Numbered from the stretch's first letter, positions 30,110 to 37,756 are shown. The stretch: 64,000 bases of DNA from Tolypothrix brevis GSE-NOS-MK-07-07A (GCA_019358985.1 JAHHIJ010000002.1:186001-250000), one strand, 5' to 3'. Program-made: numbers and translations. Notes: generated from the letters alone by a model not told the origin.

Positions 30110-30190
30110 ATGAAACTCAACTCAATTTTGATTTTCAAGGGAACAATCATCTTAACAACATTACTTGTTACTCTCAACATATTTTATTAG
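30110..30190 (+). CDS. tiny hydrophobic peptide frame, 26 residues (speculative)
   Basis: The frame encodes MKLNSILIFKGTIILTTL followed by LVTLNIFY, a short basic start and then one membrane-spanning stretch. That is the general look of type I toxin peptides or of the truncated N-terminus of a larger membrane protein. The spacing to the hairpin is the main reason to list it. I cannot assign a family. Confidence 0.25.
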   Translation: MKLNSILIFKGTIILTTLLVTLNIFY

Positions 30191-30233
30191 CACCTGGTAT
30201 TTAGTAGCTCATAATCAGCACAAAGAGAGCTTA

Positions 30234-30257
30234 AAGTAGGCATGAAAATGCCTACTT
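30234..30257 (-). terminator. possible terminator after the hpsJ-like gene
   Basis: AAAGTAGGCAT and ATGCCTACTTT are inverted repeats with almost no loop, about seven bases beyond the stop codon at 30264. The stem is strong, and the minus-strand product would end in CTACTTTAAGCTCTCTTTG, which is only modestly T-rich. Confidence 0.45.
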
Positions 30258-30263
30258 TAAATA

Positions 30264-30983
30264 TCACTCTGTTCTTGCCCAGCGAGTACCTTTCCAAATA
30301 CTAATAAATAAACCACTAGCAACTAAAGCTCCCAAATTCCATTTTACAGAAGACTTAATTAAACTTAAACCTCGAAAAGATTGAGTTGCTTCAGCTTGAA
30401 TTTTAATTTCTTTTTTAGCTTGGGAAACTTTAGATAATACTTGAGCTTTTAATTCCTCAGGATTCTTAGCGTCTAATGAGCGACCTTGGCTTTTGAGAAA
30501 ATTATCAATTTGTTGCGGTGTCGCTTCGTTTAGTTGCTTTTCAGCCTGTTCAGCTTGAGATATTTGTTGCTTAGATAAAGTGCTAATTTGAGCAGCACTT
30601 TGATTATTTAACCGGAGAGTATTACCAACTCCTAAAGGAATTAGTAAGAAAAACAATAATGAAAATAACAAAGTTAACCAAGATAATAACTTTAATATAG
30701 GGAATTCCCATTTGGAACGCGAATTCATTTCTCCAAAAAATACCAGCACTAAACCGATTAACGGCACCGGTACTCGTTCAACCAATGCCCCAAAAGTTTT
30801 AAATTCCCAAGCCGGGTTCATAAAGTTCGGTGGGACGAACATCTCAACAATGTCAAAAAGCGCTAATAATAGTAGACCGTAGCCAAGCGATCGCAAGATA
30901 TTCATCGACCCTTGCTGACTAAAAGCAAACGCTTGTAGCTCTTGCAATAAGGGAGTAAATCTATCATTATTTGATTTAGTCAT
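30264..30983 (-). CDS. hpsJ: HpsJ-like membrane protein
   Basis: The 239-residue protein matches the HpsJ-type layout. An N-terminal polar start (MTKSNNDRFTPLLQELQAFAFSQQG) is followed by several membrane helices near residues 27-45, 65-85 and 100-122. A soluble coiled-coil region (LSKQQISQAEQAEKQLNEATPQQIDNFLKSQGRSLD) precedes a final helix. HpsJ proteins are linked to hormogonium polysaccharide and motility in Nostoc. The gene is downstream of cyanoexosortase A and its partner on the same strand, suggesting a shared surface-export role. A short duplicate of its 5' end lies at 34034-34138. The name is assigned from layout and context. Confidence 0.7.
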   Translation of the reverse strand: MTKSNNDRFTPLLQELQAFAFSQQGSMNILRSLGYGLLLLALFDIVEMFVPPNFMNPAWEFKTFGALVERVPVPLIGLVLVFFGEMNSRSKWEFPILKLLSWLTLLFSLLFFLLIPLGVGNTLRLNNQSAAQISTLSKQQISQAEQAEKQLNEATPQQIDNFLKSQGRSLDAKNPEELKAQVLSKVSQAKKEIKIQAEATQSFRGLSLIKSSVKWNLGALVASGLFISIWKGTRWARTE

Positions 30984-31052
30984 GTTATTAATTATTAATT
31001 TTTATTTGTTAGTTGTTGGTTGATTTTATTTGACTACTATCCACTATTAACT

Positions 31053-31709
31053 TTAAAGTTTTGGAAAGCGGGGTTGCCACCACTGATGCCAAGAAAACCA
31101 GACGTTTTCTAGTTTTTTGTAAGCAGATTCTGGAGAAGAATTATTATTGACAGGAATGGACAAATGTGTCCATAAACAACGTTTATCTTCGATTGGCTTT
31201 TTGCCCATTAACCAAGGTAATAGACGCTGCCAGGGGCGATCGTATAAAGAGCGATTTTGGCTAAACTGTTGAGAGGTGAAGGTACTGCTGCCCTGTGGGT
31301 TAATACAAGCACTTAAATATGCTCTTCCTTTGTCAATTCCAAGCCCGTAGTAACCTACTTTCTCTCGCTGACGCACCTCAGCAGAGGATGAAATCAAATT
31401 GTATTCTTTGAGGAGTTGACTAACATCAAAAATTGTTACATAGCGCATTTCTATATCTAGGGGCACATCTTTTTGAATGTATTGATAATGCTTTTGGGCA
31501 ATGAGATTAGAATCATCTTTAGTTGATGTTGGCTGGGAATATTTTGTATTTAATTGCCATTCTGATAATGGTACTGTTTCGGGGAAAATTAATGGGATAA
31601 GGGTAGATTTTTCGGCATTGGGATGTATTATGACTTTTGCTAAAACTAAAAAGACACTACTAAAGGTCAGAACCAAAAGTGGAAGGCGAAATTGTTTCCA
31701 AATAATCAT
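31053..31709 (-). CDS. cyanoexosortase A system-associated protein
   Basis: The 218-residue protein has one N-terminal membrane helix (FRLPLLVLTFSSVFLVLAKVII) and a periplasmic part resembling exosortase partner proteins of the EpsI type (FPETVPLSEWQL at the start, VGYYGLGIDKGRAYLSACINPQGSSTFT in the middle, WTHLSIPVN near the end). ATG 31709 overlaps the crtA stop as TGATG, so the two are translationally coupled; the GTG just upstream is an alternative start. It is presumed to help the exosortase sort or present PEP-CTERM proteins. Confidence 0.88.
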   Translation of the reverse strand: MIIWKQFRLPLLVLTFSSVFLVLAKVIIHPNAEKSTLIPLIFPETVPLSEWQLNTKYSQPTSTKDDSNLIAQKHYQYIQKDVPLDIEMRYVTIFDVSQLLKEYNLISSSAEVRQREKVGYYGLGIDKGRAYLSACINPQGSSTFTSQQFSQNRSLYDRPWQRLLPWLMGKKPIEDKRCLWTHLSIPVNNNSSPESAYKKLENVWFSWHQWWQPRFPKL

Positions 31710-32575
31710 CACCTTAATGAAGACTTGTGCTGTTTATTTTTTGTTTCATTGATATTTAGTAAAAACCAGCAAAATAAACCAAAAAGTATCACAGCAATCA
31801 TAGAAAAAATTAAAGAACCATCTCCATGATGCCAATATTCAAATGCTTCGTCATTACCTTTGGCGACTATGACAGCCATGAGAGCAACGCGGATACCATT
31901 GACGACAAATCCTAAAGTTGCCGCTACTATTGGTGCAAGTATTTTTTGCTGCCGATTTAGAGGAAACATTAAAAGAAAAATTATTCCTAAACCCAATTGT
32001 TGGAATACAATTTGTATCCCAGAACAGCCAAGAGCTACTTCTATACTTCCTGTTGGCAGATAAACATACACCCCAGAGCGAGTAACTTCAAAACCTGTAT
32101 ACCAAAGGATAAAAGTGGCAAATTTTGCCGTGAGTAAAGTTATATGATTAATCAGAAATGATGGTAATAGCTTGGGTGCGTAAATTAAAAACAGTACTAG
32201 CAATTCTCCTTTATATTGTTTTAATCCACGAAAGCCAGAAGCTAGTAAGGCAATAGCGACGCCAACAATGAAAGGAAAGAAAAATAAAAAGCCACCAAAA
32301 CTTGTTAGAGATGCACTTTTGAGAAGTAAGATTCCAACAATTGATAAACCTAAAAAGCTTGAGAAAACTCCGCTTTCTAGATTTAAGCTGTCGCGTTTTT
32401 CCCAAATGATAGAAGAGATAGCAATCCAAAATAAAAGACTGTTTCCTAACAGGCTATCATTGTCCGATTTCCAAGTTAGGGTTATGTGAATCGCAATTAA
32501 GCCCGCCGCGATCGCTAATAGCCAGAATTGGGCATTTTTTAAACGACTGACCGACGTCAGGTGGATGGATTTCAT
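31709..32575 (-). CDS. crtA: cyanoexosortase A
   Basis: The 288-residue, eight-helix membrane protease/transpeptidase is predicted to cleave and transfer PEP-CTERM proteins at the cytoplasmic membrane. The catalytic triad candidates are Cys in VALGCSGIQIVFQQ, Arg in GFVVNGIRVALMAV and His in FEYWHHGDGS. The final helix ends in a basic tail. Two PEP-CTERM substrates with the identical VPEPFTILGSLTAGGIGLAL tail lie directly upstream, and two coupled genes lie downstream. The symbol crtA follows exosortase naming and has nothing to do with carotenoid crt genes. Confidence 0.93.
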   Translation of the reverse strand: MKSIHLTSVSRLKNAQFWLLAIAAGLIAIHITLTWKSDNDSLLGNSLLFWIAISSIIWEKRDSLNLESGVFSSFLGLSIVGILLLKSASLTSFGGFLFFFPFIVGVAIALLASGFRGLKQYKGELLVLFLIYAPKLLPSFLINHITLLTAKFATFILWYTGFEVTRSGVYVYLPTGSIEVALGCSGIQIVFQQLGLGIIFLLMFPLNRQQKILAPIVAATLGFVVNGIRVALMAVIVAKGNDEAFEYWHHGDGSLIFSMIAVILFGLFCWFLLNINETKNKQHKSSLR

Positions 32576-32674
32576 TTCAATGTGGTGGCAGTTTCAGCAA
32601 ATATTTGATTATTAGATAGGCGGAACAAAACATAACTACTTGGTGTTAAGGTTTTTGGTACTTATTTTAGACCT

Positions 32675-32703
32675 GTATAAGACGCGAAATTTCGCGTCTA
32701 TAC
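32675..32703. repeat. palindromic repeat with GCGAAATTTCGC centre
   Basis: A 29-bp palindrome reading GTATAAGACGCGAAA on its left half and ending GTCTATAC, directly past the stop of the first PEP-CTERM gene. It is nearly identical to the coding copy inside the GH5 gene and could act as a bidirectional terminator-like structure. Confidence 0.85.
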
Positions 32704-32704
32704 A

Positions 32705-33442
32705 TTAACTTTGGCGGTTTCTTTTTCTTGCTGCTGATGCCTTCTGGCGTAAAGCTAGACCAATACCACCGGCTGTTAATGAACCCAAAATGGTAAAAGG
32801 TTCGGGGACGGGTTTGGCGGTTATATTGTCAAAGCCAATCTGGTTAAAACTTCCGCCGAAATCCACGGATTTAGCAACACCTGAAAACGATACACCAATC
32901 GGGACAAATGGGCTAAAGTCCCCAGTTGGATCACCGTCACCAGGGGGTGTTGTTGGTAAATCTAGAGTGGCGAGTAGGTTGCCGGTTCCGTTTAAATCGT
33001 CATAGATATTGATAAATCCTGGCTCTGTAATCGCTGAATAGAAGAATGAAAACTCATCGATGAATCCGTTCGCGGCATTCAAAGTTGCGGCAGGTCCATC
33101 TAGGAAGAATAGAATGGTACTTGGACTGGGTTCACCGCCAAAATTGCCAGTACCGCCATCATCAGAATCGACAATACCCAGTGCATTATCTGAAAAAGTG
33201 ATATCAAAGTCCTGGGGTGCTGTATTGTAGAAGTTCCCTACAGGATTAGAATTTCCAACTCCTTCAAAGTCAAGAACGACTACAGCTGCTTGGGCTTGTC
33301 CTGTGCTAAATGCTGCCGCTCCCACAGCAGTAAATGTTGTTACGAAACCAGCCTTCAGTAACTTCTTTCTCAGGGAAAACCCAGTTAATGTTTTGCCAGT
33401 AAAAGCTTTCAGTAATTTCTTTCTAACTTGAAATCTTGTCAT
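32705..33442 (-). CDS. PEP-CTERM sorting domain protein A
   Basis: The 245-residue exported protein begins MTRFQVRKKLLKAF and has a long basic N-region. The signal helix FVTTFTAVGAAAFSTGQAQA (about 30-52) is followed by a beta-rich, D/G/N-rich exoprotein domain. The C-terminal PEP-CTERM tripartite tail is VPEPFTILGSLTAGGIGLAL followed by RQK-type basic residues. It is a presumed substrate of cyanoexosortase A encoded 130 bp downstream. The start is ATG 33442, with GGAAG eight bases before it, rather than GTG 33451. Its approximately 430-bp leader is duplicated before PEP-CTERM gene B. Confidence 0.9.
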   Translation of the reverse strand: MTRFQVRKKLLKAFTGKTLTGFSLRKKLLKAGFVTTFTAVGAAAFSTGQAQAAVVVLDFEGVGNSNPVGNFYNTAPQDFDITFSDNALGIVDSDDGGTGNFGGEPSPSTILFFLDGPAATLNAANGFIDEFSFFYSAITEPGFINIYDDLNGTGNLLATLDLPTTPPGDGDPTGDFSPFVPIGVSFSGVAKSVDFGGSFNQIGFDNITAKPVPEPFTILGSLTAGGIGLALRQKASAARKRNRQS

Positions 33443-33878
33443 TGAACTCACTTCCGTAATTAGGTAAAGGTTGATGGTAGATTTACCCGGTAGTGAGATT
33501 CGCTCTTTATCTCAAAGTCGCTGCACAAACCTTTGCAAGACGCATTTACGATGCGGTGATGCTTGTCATAAAAAAGCACAGATATGACTTAAGTCTTTAA
33601 TCTGGCTTATTCTTCGATTTGCTGGGGATGTCTTCAGTATTTACTCTCTGCACAGTAATCAGTGTTGCGAGTTACGTACGAAAAATCAACTAGTAAAGGC
33701 TTGTCTTGATGAAATCTTTAAACTAGCGAAGGTTACTATTAAGTATTTTCACTTACGAAAAGTGAGATTTGATAAGGGTTACAGCCTAAATTTAGTTATT
33801 TATTGTGTAAAATTTATGTGAATTTTCTTGAAATTGTAGTGAATTACTTACTACGGAACTTCAAAAAAAAATAATCGT
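33443..33878 (-). promoter_or_regulatory. duplicated structured leader of PEP-CTERM gene A
   Basis: This upstream region is closely similar to 35339-35782. Read on the minus strand, several stem-loops occur in both copies. One is CAGAT/ATCTG enclosing the palindrome GACTTAAGTC (33586-33595). Others are CGCA/TGCG, TGAGAT/ATCTCA and GGTAAA/TTTACC, the last close to the ribosome-binding site. A block near 33665-33726 is almost identical in both copies and may hold the promoter. The structure suggests a conserved regulatory RNA leader or shared operator; I recognise no named riboswitch. Confidence 0.6.
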
Positions 33879-33984
33879 TTTTAAGACGAGGCTTCCGGCA
33901 AAGTTCCCTTGTTAACTGCGTTAACCAAGATACAGCAAATTTCAGGTAGATGAGGTACATGCGTAAAACCCAAAACCCGCTCAC

Positions 33985-34009
33985 AGACGTAGCATTGCTA
34001 CGTCTCTAC
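33985..34009. repeat. palindromic repeat, TAGCATTGCTA centre
   Basis: AGACGTAGCATTGCTACGTC followed by TCTAC. It borders the left side of the hpsJ-like gene fragment. Confidence 0.8.
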
Positions 34010-34033
34010 AAAAAAACATTATAATAGCAGACT

Positions 34034-34138
34034 TTAGCCAAGCGATCGCAAGATATTCATCGACCCTTGCTGACTAAAAGCAAATGCTTGTAGCTCTTCT
34101 AACAAGGGAGTAAATCTATCACTATTTGATTTAGTCAT
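34034..34138 (-). pseudogene. 34-codon duplicate of the hpsJ-like 5' end
   Basis: The fragment encodes MTKSNSDRFTPLLEELQAF and continues AFSQQGSMNILRSLG, differing from the first 34 residues of the intact gene at 30983 in only two positions, then hits a stop. The DNA match includes the HIP1 site and ends abruptly at both sides, with a palindromic repeat 24 bp to the left and another 14 bp to the right. It is a non-functional captured fragment. Confidence 0.9.
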
Positions 34139-34151
34139 GTTGTTAGTTGTT

Positions 34152-34171
34152 AGACGCGACCGGTCGCGTCT
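34152..34171. repeat. palindromic repeat, CGACCGGTCG centre
   Basis: A perfect 20-bp palindrome AGACGCGACCGGTCGCGTCT followed by CTAC, bordering the right side of the hpsJ-like fragment. Confidence 0.85.
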
Positions 34172-34260
34172 CTACACTCGTGCGATCGGGCTTAACACCC
34201 AATTTTATGTGAGGCTGCACATAACGCCCTCAGGCTGGAAGCCTGGGGCTAGACGATCTA

Positions 34261-34278
34261 AGCCCACCTGCGTGGGCT
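34261..34278. repeat. short GC-rich palindrome
   Basis: AGCCCACCTGCGTGGGCT, preceded by a second inverted repeat (CAGGCTGGAAGCCTGG). This combination is a common spacer repeat type in cyanobacteria and resembles the AGTCC/GGACT family elsewhere in the window. Confidence 0.6.
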
Positions 34279-34354
34279 AATTTTATTCATCTTCATAAGG
34301 AATTGGTATTAACACCAACGGTAGTAATATTTAATTACCGCCTAGCTGCTTAGG

Positions 34355-35338
34355 TTAGACTTTGGCAGCTTCTTTTTCTTGTTGCTGACGCTTGCGGCGT
34401 AAAGCTAGACCAATACCACCGGCTGTTAATGAACCTAAGATGGTAAAAGGTTCGGGAACAGTCTCATCAGGTGGAAGGGCAACTTCACGTCCAATTTTCT
34501 GCGTGACGGCATTTTCAAAGTCCGAGAAGTTATTTGCAGCAATGACGAAGGAACCAGGACCCCCGATGACATTGTTTGTGTAAAAAGTATCAAGGTTTCG
34601 CTCATCATTAAGAATGGGTAGACCGTTGATGGTAATCCCTGCATTAACTGCGTTATTTCGCGCTGTTTGAAGGAACGTATTACTACTGACATTCTCACTA
34701 CCATCACCTGACACATCAATGACTTTTCTGTTCCCATCAAAATCATTGGTTGCTATTAGATTGCTTGCAAAGTTGATGGCATTGCCAATGCCAGTGGCGC
34801 CGGAAAAGGGTCTTGAAGTCGCTGCGATCGCATCAGCAAAGGCATTAGCTTGAGCAGCGTTAGTGATAAGAGTCCAAGGTACGGACTGAGCCGCACTACT
34901 AGACCAGTAGGATAAAGTTGCTGCAATACCTCCTGGTAGAGCTGCGATTGTGTTTTGAATGCCCGGATCTCTAAAGGCGTTTACGTAACCTTGACGCTGT
35001 AGGTTGAACTCACTGGTATCAACGCTCCCAGACACATCAACAGAGAGTACCAACTCTGTATTTACTATGGTAGCGGCAAAGGATGCTGACGGGGACAGCA
35101 CGCCCAGCGCCAAAACGGCTGAGACTGTTCCCAGACCCATTACAGTTGCCCCCAGTCTATAAATTGATAACACTTTTGGAAAACAGGTAGGCATAAAATT
35201 CATACTAGCTTTGCGTATGCCTAATCTAAAAGTGTCTTGACCGACATTTGCCTGTCCGATACTAAGTGTTTCTAAAGCAATAGATTTGGCTTTAGAACCA
35301 GCTTTGCGTAACTTATTTCTAACTTGAAATTTTGTCAT
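34355..35338 (-). CDS. PEP-CTERM protein B with von Willebrand A-like (DUF1194) domain
   Basis: The 327-residue protein has a long N-terminal extension (about 1-60) similar to the N-terminus of PEP-CTERM protein A. The true signal helix follows (LGATVMGLGTVSAVLALGVLSPSASFA, about 62-90), and then a DUF1194/vWA domain with an intact MIDAS motif, DVSGS. Conserved downstream parts are SGATGIGNAINFA and VIDVSGDGSEN. The tail VPEPFTILGSLTAGGIGLAL followed by basic residues is identical to that of protein A. A role in metal-dependent adhesion or protein contact at the surface is inferred. The start is ATG 35338, with GGAAG at good distance. Confidence 0.9.
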   Translation of the reverse strand: MTKFQVRNKLRKAGSKAKSIALETLSIGQANVGQDTFRLGIRKASMNFMPTCFPKVLSIYRLGATVMGLGTVSAVLALGVLSPSASFAATIVNTELVLSVDVSGSVDTSEFNLQRQGYVNAFRDPGIQNTIAALPGGIAATLSYWSSSAAQSVPWTLITNAAQANAFADAIAATSRPFSGATGIGNAINFASNLIATNDFDGNRKVIDVSGDGSENVSSNTFLQTARNNAVNAGITINGLPILNDERNLDTFYTNNVIGGPGSFVIAANNFSDFENAVTQKIGREVALPPDETVPEPFTILGSLTAGGIGLALRRKRQQQEKEAAKV

Positions 35339-35782
35339 TGAATTCACTTCCGTAATTAGGTAAAGGTTGATGGTAGATTTACCCGGTAGTGAGATTCGCT
35401 CTTTATCTCAAAGTTGCTACACAAACTCCCGCAAGACGCATTTACGCTGCGATAGGTGAGTGCTGCTTGTCACAAGAAAGCGCAGATATGACTTAAGTCT
35501 TTAATCTGCCTCATACTTCGAGTTGCTGGCGATGTCTTCAGCATTTACTCTCAGATGCACAGTAATCAGTGTTGCGAGTTACGTACGAAAAATCAACTAG
35601 TAAAGGCTTGTCTTGATGAAATCTTTAAACTAGTGAAGGTTAATTTTAGATATTTTCATTTACCAAAAGTTAGATTTTATAAGGGTTGCAGGCTAAACTT
35701 AGGCGTTTGTTGTATAAAATTTATGTGAATACTCTTGAGATTGCAGGAAATTACCTACTAAGGTACTTCCAAAAAATAAAAT
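35339..35782 (-). promoter_or_regulatory. duplicated structured leader of PEP-CTERM gene B
   Basis: This is the second copy of the leader described at 33443-33878. The stem CAGAT/ATCTG grows to GCAGAT/ATCTGC here, and GACTTAAGTC is at 35490-35499. The TGAGAT/ATCTCA and GGTAAA/TTTACC stems are unchanged, while sequence between the stems varies and has small insertions. Similarity fades beyond about 35782, beside the remnant frame at 35804. Confidence 0.6.
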
Positions 35783-35803
35783 TACCAATAAATAGAATAA
35801 TAA

Positions 35804-35929
35804 TTTACGAAAGAAGAAGCAGCAGTACCAGATATTGATATTGAACGGGCAGTAGAGCGAAAGCGTTTGTTTGTAGAGAACCCAGAAACTCATACCTATG
35901 TAGAGGAGGAAGAGGATGGCGAAAACTAA
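35804..35929 (+). pseudogene. remnant C-terminus of a gene before the XRE antitoxin
   Basis: An open stretch after a TAA stop encodes FTKEEAAVPDIDIERAVERK, then RLFVENPETHTYVEEEEDGEN, and overlaps the antitoxin start by 14 bp. The composition looks like a genuine protein end and the coupling is typical of toxin-antitoxin genes, but no start or upstream part is present. The partner was probably removed when the PEP-CTERM leader region was rearranged. The family cannot be named. Confidence 0.4.
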
Positions 35930-36227
35930 TGATGCCATTAAAATCATCAATAAAATGAATCGTAACGATTCTCAGCTTGAGGAAATGATAGCAGCAGCTT
36001 CAATTAATGCAGAAGTAGCCCAGCTTATTTATGAAGCAAGAATAAAAGCAGGACTAACACAGAACGAACTTGCTGCGTTAATCGGTACAAAGCAACCTGT
36101 AATTGCACGACTTGAAGATGCTGATTATCAAGGACACTCTCTTTCAATGCTCCAAAAAATTGCTCAAGTCCTCAATAAACGGGTAGAGATTATTCTGACT
36201 CCAATAGAACACGAGAAACATATTTAG
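35916..36227 (+). CDS. XRE-family helix-turn-helix antitoxin-like protein
   Basis: The 103-residue protein has a HigA-type XRE domain: AQLIYEARIKAGLTQNELAALIGTKQPVIARLEDADYQGHSLSMLQKIAQVLNKRVEIILTP. ATG 35916 follows the strong ribosome-binding site GAGGAGGAAGAGG. In HigBA-type systems the toxin lies just upstream, where only a 41-codon remnant is visible, so this may be an orphan antitoxin. DNA binding and autoregulation are expected from the family. Confidence 0.85.
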   Translation: MAKTNDAIKIINKMNRNDSQLEEMIAAASINAEVAQLIYEARIKAGLTQNELAALIGTKQPVIARLEDADYQGHSLSMLQKIAQVLNKRVEIILTPIEHEKHI

Positions 36228-36263
36228 AAGCCCCGACGATTAAAATCGCGGCTACACAAACAA

Positions 36264-36281
36264 AGTCCGCCTACGCGGACT
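36264..36281. repeat. second palindrome family, copy near 36.3 kb
   Basis: AGTCCGCCTACGCGGACT preceded by GGCTACACAAACAA, matching the layout at 58400 and the inverse layout at 63854. Confidence 0.65.
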
Positions 36282-36363
36282 AATCTGAAAAGAGGTTTAG
36301 AATTTCATTTTGTGAGAGTAATAAAAGAGGGTTAAGCACTCTCCGTGCTTACTACGAAAAAAA

Positions 36364-36390
36364 TAAGGTGGGGTATTATACCCCACCTTA
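36364..36390. terminator. bidirectional terminator between convergent genes
   Basis: TAAGGTGGGG and CCCCACCTTA form a perfect 10-bp stem with a 7-base loop between the ends of the plus-strand XRE gene and the minus-strand 36428 gene. A-rich sequence on the left gives the T run for the minus-strand transcript, so it should at least terminate that gene. Confidence 0.75.
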
Positions 36391-36427
36391 GATAATTAGA
36401 ACCCACACACAACTAGAGTTTCAGCTG

Positions 36428-36952
36428 TTATTTATGATGACCACCCAGCCATTTAGCAGCTGCGATTCCCAAAACTGCTGCGACGACGGGGTTGCTGAGA
36501 AACTTGAGAATACCTGGTTGCTCGGCTAGTACTTCGCGGAATATGTCGGGATGGTTGTGATATGCGAAGGATGCGAGTTTGCTGACATCATCAGCGCTCA
36601 TGTGACTTGCGTTATGAGAGGAAAGCCCAATCTGTTGCTCTAGATGACGCTCATCCAATCCTATGCGCTTGAAGTGTTTGAAAAACGATCGCGCGACATC
36701 ATCGCGTTCGTTGGGTTTGATTTGTGCGATCGCTTTCTGCAATTCGGGTTCCATTTGGCTGGTTGGAATGCGATCGGGATGCAAAGATTTACCAAACATC
36801 TGACGACGTTCGTCTGTAGTTGTCCGTTGGGCAAAATCGTCGAAGCTTTGATACTGCTTTGATGGATCAACTGGAGCGTCATCCAATGATTCAACATTCC
36901 CTTGAGCCAAGTCGTTCATTATTTGACGCTTGTACTGTTCACTACTTGACAC
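36428..36952 (-). CDS. conserved cyanobacterial protein of unknown function
   Basis: I recognise no characterised family in this 174-residue protein. It starts at GTG 36952 (MSSSEQYKRQIMNDLAQGN) and is mainly soluble, with many charged residues and His-rich patches (LSSHNASHMSADDVSKLASFAYHNHPD). It ends in a glycine/alanine-rich hydrophobic helix (FLSNPVVAAVLGIAAAKWLGGHHK), which could anchor it in a membrane. It sits in a run of small minus-strand stress and envelope genes and has its own terminator. Confidence 0.7.
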   Translation of the reverse strand: MSSSEQYKRQIMNDLAQGNVESLDDAPVDPSKQYQSFDDFAQRTTTDERRQMFGKSLHPDRIPTSQMEPELQKAIAQIKPNERDDVARSFFKHFKRIGLDERHLEQQIGLSSHNASHMSADDVSKLASFAYHNHPDIFREVLAEQPGILKFLSNPVVAAVLGIAAAKWLGGHHK

Positions 36953-37099
36953 TTTATTTTTCTCCGTTAACTAAAAGCTCATGGCTTTATTCTTCAATTT
37001 TTTAAGAGCAACTAATTAACACGTATTTCAAGTTGCTTACCTTTAGTAATTAGTAATTCAAAAATTTAGTACCAATTACCCCAAACCAATATTGAGTAA

Positions 37100-37543
37100 T
37101 TAGGCGTTATACTCAATCTTATTAGTTTGAACATCATATTTCGTGGTCAAAATCAACTGCTTATCAGGTGCATATATCAAAACTGTTAAGTCTTGATTTG
37201 GGAAATTTTTCCGAAAACCTTGCGCTAAAGATTTTGCCAAGTCTCGCACTTCGTTAGGACGAACTTGAGGAGAAATAACAATGCCTAGTTTGTTATTATC
37301 ACGCACGTAAGCATCACGAATTAATCCCTTCGATGATTGCACAACCCAGTCAGCAAAGGTTTGTCCTGTGGGGGTATTTCCTCGCTCTAGTTCCGCGTAA
37401 GCTGTACTTGCACCAATTGCTGGTTGATTGCTTGTGCGATCAAGTTGCGCTACATTACCGCTACTGCAAGCAGTACTTATTGTCAGTACTAAAATCAAGA
37501 CAAAAGCTGTCAAGATTCGACGACTCTGCTGAATCAGAATCAT
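37100..37543 (-). CDS. small lipoprotein
   Basis: The 147-residue protein has an N-terminal signal peptide and a lipobox-like LTISTAC (Cys about 26). The mature domain resembles small periplasmic lipoproteins with a beta-alpha fold (GLIRDAYVRDNNKLGIVISPQVRPNEVRDLAKSLAQGFRKNFPNQDLTVLIYAPD). Lipid attachment would place it on the outside of the cytoplasmic membrane or in the outer membrane. No specific function is known to me. ATG 37543 gives a normal signal peptide. Confidence 0.8.
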   Translation of the reverse strand: MILIQQSRRILTAFVLILVLTISTACSSGNVAQLDRTSNQPAIGASTAYAELERGNTPTGQTFADWVVQSSKGLIRDAYVRDNNKLGIVISPQVRPNEVRDLAKSLAQGFRKNFPNQDLTVLIYAPDKQLILTTKYDVQTNKIEYNA

Positions 37544-37756
37544 TTCTCTATCCTCCCAAAAATTACATTTTTAATCCGACAAAATATAGTAATTCAGACG
37601 TAGCTTATTAATGAGATTAATTTTGAATTTCGCCTGCACATCTATCAATTACACCTTTATCCCCCATTAATGGGGGATAAAAGGAGTGTAGGAATTTACG
37701 TTTTTCAGCTATCCAGTCAGGAATGCTCCCCAGACTTTATGCAAAAAGCATTTTAC

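Larger units (their letters stand above)
29743..30263. other. intergenic region with a 19-bp hairpin and a tiny hydrophobic frame
   Basis: About 520 bp without a standard gene. It holds the long hairpin at 30051-30101 and a 26-codon hydrophobic frame at 30110-30190. An AAGTAGGCATnnnATGCCTACTTT-like inverted repeat at 30234-30257 lies just past the stop of the hpsJ-like gene and may terminate it. Confidence 0.5.

Noticed and set aside
33443-33560. Cyclic-di-GMP or cyclic-di-AMP riboswitch in the PEP-CTERM leader
   Set aside because: Some short stretches (GCAAAGG, GAGCGAATC) recall parts of known motifs, but the conserved cores are not present in order.
35699-35950. 83-codon hydrophobic frame on the minus strand
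   Set aside because: It overlaps the PEP-CTERM B leader, the remnant frame and the XRE ribosome-binding site, has no ribosome-binding site of its own and is AT-driven.
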